A stretch of 5,684 nucleotides of DNA. Source: Promethearchaeota archaeon. Lineage in GTDB: Archaea > Asgardarchaeota > Lokiarchaeia > Sigynarchaeales > SOKP01. Position numbers and translations under genes: made by a program. How positions within the stretch are numbered: position 1 is the stretch's first letter; the number at the start of each line of letters is the position of its first letter. Below the pieces are notes generated by a model, which saw only the letters and a program-made list of their open reading frames with translations, ran no database searches and was not told where the DNA came from. The stretch spans positions 1 through 5,684 of the forward strand of contig SDNN01000186.1 in assembly GCA_004524425.1 (NCBI GenBank), read 5' to 3'. Of this stretch, positions 1-4,027 are shown in pieces.

Positions 1-2081
1 GGACCAGGCCCCATAAAGATGAGACTATTTTCTTGATATAGTTCTGTCATATTCATTATGTATCTATGTAAATGAATATCTCTAACATAGACTGTAAATT
101 CGTTTACTTCTCCTTTATATTCTGAATTTTCGTCAAATCCACCATAATATAAAACATCCCCCACCTCAACACTCACATCAATATCTGCTGAAGTGGAAAT
201 GCCTATCGTGAAATATACATATGGCATGTCAGTGTCGATTTCCTGAAGATTAATGATTATTTCATTATTAGCCTCATCCACGTCAAAATACTTATTGCTC
301 AGCGGAAGCCATTCATAATCGAAATCACTTGGACCTGAGGAATCATTATAAAGATAATATGGTCTTAAATCCCTCTCATTATAATCTCTAGCTGATAGGT
401 CAGAAACTAAATTATCGGAATACTTAAAGGTAATGTTGGTAGAAATGTCTATTGAGGGTGCCGTCAGGTTGGAGTAGAGTTCCAAATATACCTGATACTT
501 GTCTAATTCATTATTTAAACTAGAATCAAAATATCCATGTCCATATATTTCAAAAAAATTAATTACCGAAGAATTAATGGGACTCACGGGTAAAAGGGCA
601 GAATAAGATTCAATATCGATAGTTGGGCCAGGATCTATAGAAATGTCTACCTCCCAATCAAGATATAAACCAAAATATGAGTTGACAGGTGCCGTCATGG
701 GGTCCGTAATAATATATCTATCCTTTCTGTAGCTTATATCGTATTCATTTCCATAATCCCCATAATAAATTTGAAGGATTTGTTCTCCTGTTGTTTTGTT
801 ATAATATAAGCCTACTAGTTCATTTTCTGTACTATCTATGAGTGTTATGTTCCATACGTTATTTTCCTCGTTAATTAATGCCAAATCAAATGGAAAATCT
901 CCTTGAAACATCATGAATGCCACCATGTACTCTAAATCTTCTTCTGGAGTGTCGATTGGTATGAATGGAGGACTATTTGGACCTTCCTCCTCTTCACCTC
1001 CTATGAAAAATGGATAGTGATTGTTTGCCATTGCTATAGTTATATTTTCTCCGTCTTCAATCAATTCATAAATGCCTAGATTTGGCTTCCATTGTGATAT
1101 GTTCGCAATCACGTGCTTGAAACACGTCCAACGGTCAGATTCTTCGCCCCCATATAACCTGAACCCCATGGTGTTGTTCATGACCGGCTTTACTTCCACT
1201 ATGTCTGCCTTGAATTCACCAAAAAGATGTTCATCGGGTTCGATCATGTTTCGACCAGTATAATACGTATCACCTTTCTGAGGGGTAAATGCCGTTTCGC
1301 TGAGCACGCTCGGATCATAAATCCGGTTCAATCTGATGGTTACATTGAAGTTAGAAGTATCCTGCCATTGGCGAAAATACATCAAGCAACTGTCTAATGT
1401 TCCATTATCTAAGAAAGTAAATTCTGCGACATATCCAGAATTGTTTGTATAACGGATCGTGTTCATGTCTATTTCAATATAATCCCACAGATTCATGATG
1501 CCCATGAAACTAAAGGGATAATAACTAGAATAATTAAGTGATTGGGCTAAAGCATCCATGTCTCCGTTTAAAGTGGAATTTATGGGCAATACGAAGGGAA
1601 TCGGTAATCGTTCATCTAATTTGCTTACATGGATATCTTCAGTAGCATTATATTGGAAGGATATAAGAGTCCAGTTCTTATCCCCATAGGAATAATACTG
1701 TTCATCAATACAATTGTAATATAATTGAGTTGCATTCACTTGGGATACATTTCTATATTCATTTTGGTAGCCCCACTCGATGAGCTTGTGATCTATTGAC
1801 GTGATATTCAGAATAAAATTATCCTTTACCACAAAATCTCCTTCACCACTGCCAGATACATTTACTCTTGCATATGTCAATTCATAGATTAACTTGTCAT
1901 TCACTTGTACAGTAGAGTCCCACTGCCAATTATTATTCTCATCTTCTTCAGGAATTTCCCTTGAACCATTAGTAGCATTTCCAGTTTCCGCGTGATTACC
2001 GATTAATATCGCTACAATCATTAAAACGCTAAGTATACAAGTGAGATCACGAATTAGATTTTTTTTATTCATAATATTCAT
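1..2081 (-). CDS. Large secreted, sequon-rich protein with duplicated domain (partial, 3' end missing)
   Basis: The frame is open from ATG 2081 to the left edge, giving 693 codons without a stop; the C-terminus is missing. A second in-frame ATG at 2072 (Met4) is an equally good start; neither has a Shine-Dalgarno site. The N-terminus looks like a signal sequence: basic KKNLIRD, then hydrophobic LTCILSVLMIVAILIG (residues 13-28), then a polar stretch. The rest is polar, rich in Asn, Tyr and Asp, and alternates like beta-strand protein. I count about 23 Asn-X-Ser/Thr sequons, which suggests an exported N-glycosylated protein. Two similar domains lie at roughly residues 52-255 and 264-460, joined in part by an acidic GGEEEEGP linker, followed by a different segment from about 461. 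Cys124, Cys232 and Cys320 are the only cysteines after the signal. I recognise no family and no catalytic motif. Whether it ends in a membrane anchor cannot be seen. Function unknown; a cell-surface role is inferred. Confidence 0.88.
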   Translation of the reverse strand, partial: MNIMNKKNLIRDLTCILSVLMIVAILIGNHAETGNATNGSREIPEEDENNNWQWDSTVQVNDKLIYELTYARVNVSGSGEGDFVVKDNFILNITSIDHKLIEWGYQNEYRNVSQVNATQLYYNCIDEQYYSYGDKNWTLISFQYNATEDIHVSKLDERLPIPFVLPINSTLNGDMDALAQSLNYSSYYPFSFMGIMNLWDYIEIDMNTIRYTNNSGYVAEFTFLDNGTLDSCLMYFRQWQDTSNFNVTIRLNRIYDPSVLSETAFTPQKGDTYYTGRNMIEPDEHLFGEFKADIVEVKPVMNNTMGFRLYGGEESDRWTCFKHVIANISQWKPNLGIYELIEDGENITIAMANNHYPFFIGGEEEEGPNSPPFIPIDTPEEDLEYMVAFMMFQGDFPFDLALINEENNVWNITLIDSTENELVGLYYNKTTGEQILQIYYGDYGNEYDISYRKDRYIITDPMTAPVNSYFGLYLDWEVDISIDPGPTIDIESYSALLPVSPINSSVINFFEIYGHGYFDSSLNNELDKYQVYLELYSNLTAPSIDISTNITFKYSDNLVSDLSARDYNERDLRPYYLYNDSSGPSDFDYEWLPLSNKYFDVDEANNEIIINLQEIDTDMPYVYFTIGISTSADIDVSVEVGDVLYYGGFDENSEYKGEVNEFTVYVRDIHLHRYIMNMTELYQENSLIFMGPG
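702..1928 (-). repeat. Protein-level tandem domain duplication within the secreted protein
   Basis: Residues ~52-255 and ~264-460 appear to be two diverged copies of one domain. The clearest match is between residues 162-236 and 372-440. Both begin PF-hydrophobic-PI followed by Asn or Asp. In both, an Asp (174 and 382) lies exactly 15 residues before a PF pair (YYPFSF and DFPFDL). Both then have a Trp (199 and 410), a run of alternating hydrophobic residues, and a strand-turn-strand hairpin with a central glycine (LDNGTLDSCLMYF against NKTTGEQILQIYY). The copies begin with similar strands (KLIYELTYARVNV and TYYTGR...FKADIVEV), though this part is weaker. Alignment was by eye; the DNA copies are not obviously similar, so the duplication is old. 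Confidence 0.6.
1989..2081 (-). other. Predicted N-terminal signal sequence of the secreted protein
   Basis: Residues 1-31 have the three-part layout of a Sec signal: a basic n-region with two lysines and an arginine, a 16-residue hydrophobic core (residues 13-28), and a small/polar region (GNHAETGNA). Cleavage could fall near Ala31 or Ala36; I cannot choose between them. It could instead stay uncleaved as an N-terminal anchor. The core contains Cys15, but no lipobox follows it. The n-region is encoded partly by a run of eight A residues (plus-strand T at 2059-2066). Confidence 0.7.
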
Positions 2082-2104
2082 CTTTAAAATTTGTAGTTAG
2101 AATT

Positions 2105-2114
2105 GATTTATAGG
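2105..2114 (-). promoter_or_regulatory. TATA-like box for the secreted-protein gene
   Basis: Read on the minus strand the sequence is CCTATAAATC, centred about 28 bases upstream of ATG 2081. That is the distance expected if transcription starts at or just before the start codon, giving a leaderless or very short-leader mRNA, in line with the absence of a Shine-Dalgarno site. In such AT-rich DNA, chance matches are common. Confidence 0.4.
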
Positions 2115-2156
2115 TTAATACTCTTATTAAAAACCCATGATTCTTAAAGGACTAAG

Positions 2157-2170
2157 TTATATATATTTAT
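2157..2170 (-). promoter_or_regulatory. Alternative, stronger TATA-like box upstream of the secreted-protein gene
   Basis: On the minus strand this reads ATAAATATATATAA, a good archaeal TATA match. It would place transcription start near 2135-2140 and leave a leader of about 55 bases. It competes with the nearer box at 2105-2114; the sequence alone does not decide between them. Confidence 0.35.
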
Positions 2171-2246
2171 CCTATAGATTTTACAGAAATGTACAAATAT
2201 GAGTTATTAGAATTTTATCATATAATAAGAATGGCTTTATACGCTT

Positions 2247-2270
2247 AATGCTCGCGAATTTTCTAGCATT
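2247..2270. repeat. Inverted repeat AATGCT-12-AGCATT
   Basis: Arms AATGCT (2247-2252) and AGCATT (2265-2270) are exact reverse complements around a 12-base spacer. The spacer itself holds GAA-TT-TTC, so an extended interrupted stem is possible. It could be a protein-binding site or a small hairpin; six-base arms alone are weak evidence. Confidence 0.35.
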
Positions 2271-2319
2271 TAAAACTATCAGGAAAAAAATATGGATTTA
2301 TAAGCATGAAAGAGTTTAT

Positions 2320-2341
2320 TAAAATAGGAATTTCTATTTTA
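2320..2341. repeat. Perfect 8-base inverted repeat
   Basis: Arms TAAAATAG (2320-2327) and CTATTTTA (2334-2341) are perfect reverse complements separated by six bases. The centre, GGAATTTC, is itself nearly palindromic. The symmetry spans 22 bases, the size bound by a dimeric helix-turn-helix regulator. Chance cannot be excluded in AT-rich DNA. Confidence 0.4.
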
Positions 2342-2400
2342 GATTGTGTAAAATGTTTGTTTATTTAATCAAAAACCCGTTTGACAAAAAATCAGACTGC

Positions 2401-2416
2401 CTTTTATTTATAAAAG
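2401..2416. repeat. Palindrome CTTTTAT-TT-ATAAAAG overlapping a TATA-like box
   Basis: Seven-base arms are perfect around a two-base centre. The right arm lies within TTTATAAA, the best TATA-like sequence upstream of the coiled-coil gene. The element may simply be a symmetrical TATA region, or an operator that blocks TATA-binding protein. Confidence 0.4.
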
Positions 2417-2433
2417 AAAATTAAATATAAAAA
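2407..2433 (+). promoter_or_regulatory. TATA-like elements for the coiled-coil gene
   Basis: TTTATAAAA (2407-2415) and AAATATAAAAA (2423-2433) are both plausible archaeal TATA boxes. They predict transcription starts near 2435-2440 or 2453-2455, leaving a leader of about 20-40 bases before ATG 2475. No Shine-Dalgarno-like sequence precedes that ATG. Confidence 0.4.
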
Positions 2434-2474
2434 TTCCGCATTCTAATTACATATAATTCAGAAAATAATAATTC

Positions 2475-3950
2475 ATGATTGACAAAAGCGATAAAATGGC
2501 TGACGAAGAAGAGGAGAAGCCTGAGAAGACAGAAAAGGAAACTGATAAAGTGGATAAGGAACTTTTATCCAAGGCTAAAAATTCAAGAGACATGATCGAT
2601 AAAAAATTACGCACCTTCGAAAATAGTATCGAGGATATCGAAAAAGAATCGGAAAAAAAACCTGAACCTGAAAAGGAAGAAGAAGATGACGATACCACGG
2701 AAATTCAAAAAATAACTAAGCAAATTCAAGAAGCAAAAGAGACTTATGAAGCTATTCAAAAGAAAATTGATGATAAAAAAGAGTATTTATCTGCGTTAGA
2801 GAATAAAATAGCTGAACTGGAAGAGGATTACAATAAAAAAATTGAAGAGACTGAGACTGTTGAAGAACAATTAAAAATCATAACGGAAAGCAAGGAAAGT
2901 TTAGAAGAAGAATATAAAGAATTATTGAAAAATAATGAGCAGCTAATTAAAACGTATGAAAATCGGCAAGTGGATTTAATAGTTCTGACCGATGGCATTA
3001 AAGAAAAGGTCGCCACGCAGGATGATTTGCGCTCTAAAATTTCCAAGTTAAATAAAGAGATCGAAGAGAAAGAGAATAAATTAGAAAAACAAAGAGAAGA
3101 AGCGGAAGCTCTTGAAAAGAAGTTAAAAAGTCAAAGAACAGAAAATGAAACCATAAAAGTATCAATAGAAAAAAATAAGATTGAATACCAGCATACCAAT
3201 AACCTGATTGAAGCAAAAGAAGATGAGTTGAAGGTTCTAAATGAGCAAATTGAAAAGAAGGAAGCAAGATTAAAGAGTCTTGATGAATTGACCAAGGAAT
3301 TCAATGAAGGATTTCCTGAAATGGAAAAACAAAAAGAGACCTATTTAGAACTTTTAGAAAAATATAAAGTGCAACTCACAGAGAAACAACAAAAAATGAT
3401 TGGAATAGAATCCAGAATTCAAGAATTAAATGATAATCTTGCGACTTACGATGAACAAATCAAGAAGAAGCAAGATTTAATCGACGTAAGCGAAAAGCGG
3501 TTGAATGACATAAAGAATGCCATTGAAGAGTCAACGACTGAATACAATGAAAGAGAAGAGAGATTGTTGGCCTTGACTGAGAAAATAGAAGATGCTCAAC
3601 CAGAATACGATAAATTAATTAAGACGAAAGAAGTTATTGAGGAAAGTATAAGCGATTCTCGAGCTATATTTCAAAAGCTAAAAGCAGAATTAGAGAAAAC
3701 CGAATCAGAAATAAGAGATAAAGAAAGTAGGATTAATAGATTAGAATTTTTGTCATTCATATATCGTGCATCAAAGTTTTTTGGAGGCATCCTAATTCTT
3801 GCCGGCATTTTCTTTGTAATCTTGGCGATCATGTTCATTTTCAATTTGTTGCAATTAGGGCAGGGCAGTAATACAACCCTATTTGTCTTATTAATGATTG
3901 CTTCCGTTTTAACTTTAATTTCTGGATTTTTTCACTTGGAAAAATCTTAA
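2475..3950 (+). CDS. Long coiled-coil protein with C-terminal double membrane anchor
   Basis: Complete 491-residue frame. An in-frame TAA lies just before ATG 2475, so translation starts there or at ATG 2496 (Met8, MADEEEE), which looks an equally natural N-terminus. There is no signal peptide. Residues 1-75 are highly charged, with an acidic KEEEDDDTT stretch. Residues ~76-428 are almost continuous Glu/Lys-rich heptad-like helix, with breaks near Pro281 (EGFPEM) and Pro376. Two hydrophobic helices follow, ~435-459 and ~467-486, and the protein ends five residues later in HLEKS. I saw no Cys or Trp. The basic residues before the first helix (YRASK) favour a cytosolic rod with both ends inside. 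The coil would be roughly 50 nm long if fully extended. Related proteins are generally recognised only by coiled-coil similarity, so no specific family can be named; matches to SMC, golgin or myosin would be compositional. A membrane-tethered scaffold or spacer is inferred; function unknown. Confidence 0.92.
   Translation: MIDKSDKMADEEEEKPEKTEKETDKVDKELLSKAKNSRDMIDKKLRTFENSIEDIEKESEKKPEPEKEEEDDDTTEIQKITKQIQEAKETYEAIQKKIDDKKEYLSALENKIAELEEDYNKKIEETETVEEQLKIITESKESLEEEYKELLKNNEQLIKTYENRQVDLIVLTDGIKEKVATQDDLRSKISKLNKEIEEKENKLEKQREEAEALEKKLKSQRTENETIKVSIEKNKIEYQHTNNLIEAKEDELKVLNEQIEKKEARLKSLDELTKEFNEGFPEMEKQKETYLELLEKYKVQLTEKQQKMIGIESRIQELNDNLATYDEQIKKKQDLIDVSEKRLNDIKNAIEESTTEYNEREERLLALTEKIEDAQPEYDKLIKTKEVIEESISDSRAIFQKLKAELEKTESEIRDKESRINRLEFLSFIYRASKFFGGILILAGIFFVILAIMFIFNLLQLGQGSNTTLFVLLMIASVLTLISGFFHLEKS
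2700..3758 (+). other. Coiled-coil rod region
   Basis: Residues ~76-428 show repeated hydrophobic-charged spacing with few glycines, and proline only at positions 281 and 376. Typical stretches are LENKIAELEEDYNKKIEE and LKVLNEQIEKKEARLKSL, with Leu or Ile at heptad-like spacing. A less charged interval around residues 164-181 (QVDLIVLTDGIKEKVATQ) and the prolines could be hinges. Oligomeric state cannot be read from the sequence. Confidence 0.85.
3777..3932 (+). other. Pair of C-terminal transmembrane helices
   Basis: Residues 435-459 and 467-486 are uninterrupted hydrophobic segments joined by a short polar loop, LGQGSNT. The downstream tail is only five residues. This hairpin would anchor the rod in the membrane; with such a short tail the protein probably inserts late in or after translation, which is an inference. 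Confidence 0.85.
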
Positions 3951-3960
3951 ATGTTAATAA

Positions 3961-3972
3961 ATTTTATTTTTA
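3961..3972 (+). terminator. T-rich tract after the coiled-coil gene
   Basis: ATTTTATTTTTA begins 11 bases after the TAA at 3948-3950. Archaeal RNA polymerase commonly stops at such U-rich tracts without a hairpin, and no stable stem precedes this one. In AT-rich DNA the call is tentative. Confidence 0.35.
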
Positions 3973-3989
3973 ATCTACTAGTCTAATCA

Positions 3990-3998
3990 TTAAAAATT
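3990..3998 (+). promoter_or_regulatory. TATA-like box for the permease gene
   Basis: TTAAAAATT is centred about 34 bases before the proposed TTG start at 4028, predicting transcription start near 4020 and a leader of only a few bases. This suits the lack of a ribosome-binding site and would let the permease be transcribed separately from the coiled-coil gene. The match is imperfect. Confidence 0.3.
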
Positions 3999-4027
3999 CC
4001 ATCAAGCACCTTTAGTTGATTTGAGTA

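Larger units (their letters stand above)
2082..2474. other. Divergent intergenic region, 393 bases
   Basis: This stretch separates the starts of two divergent genes. It is very AT-rich and holds no convincing gene. It contains TATA-like sequences facing both ways and three spaced inverted repeats (2247-2270, 2320-2341, 2401-2416), plus a weaker bulged one at 2441-2463. A 20-codon frame at 2306-2368 is too short to support. I see no tRNA, known riboswitch or other structured RNA. The length and the palindromes suggest room for regulation, but the operator role is inferred. Confidence 0.6.

Noticed and set aside
1072..1263. 63-codon open frame on the plus strand
   Set aside because: It lies wholly antisense inside the long minus-strand secreted-protein gene, has no recognisable motif and no promoter-like context. 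The minus frame has a signal sequence, coherent domains and 693 open codons.
2306..2368. 20-codon frame MKEFIKIGISILDCVKCLFI in the intergenic region
   Set aside because: It has a CxxC and a TATA-like sequence close upstream, but it is too short to separate from chance, has no ribosome-binding site, and overlaps the 8-base inverted repeat.
2447..2698. Minus-strand serine-rich frame of 83 codons
   Set aside because: It is the complement of the Glu/Lys-rich start of the coiled-coil gene; GAA, GAG and GAT codons read backwards give Phe, Leu and Ser runs. No independent support.
2828..3267. Two minus-strand frames (2828-3046 and 3034-3267)
   Set aside because: Both are antisense reflections of the low-complexity coiled-coil coding sequence, with the same Ser/Leu/Phe bias.
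2475..3950. Assignment of the coiled-coil protein to SMC, Rad50 or a golgin
   Set aside because: There is no Walker A or B motif, no ATPase head and no known targeting domain. Similarity would come from coiled-coil composition.
3951..4027. Possible single operon of coiled-coil gene and permease
   Set aside because: The 77-base gap holds a T-rich terminator-like tract and its own TATA-like box, so co-transcription is not supported, though not excluded.
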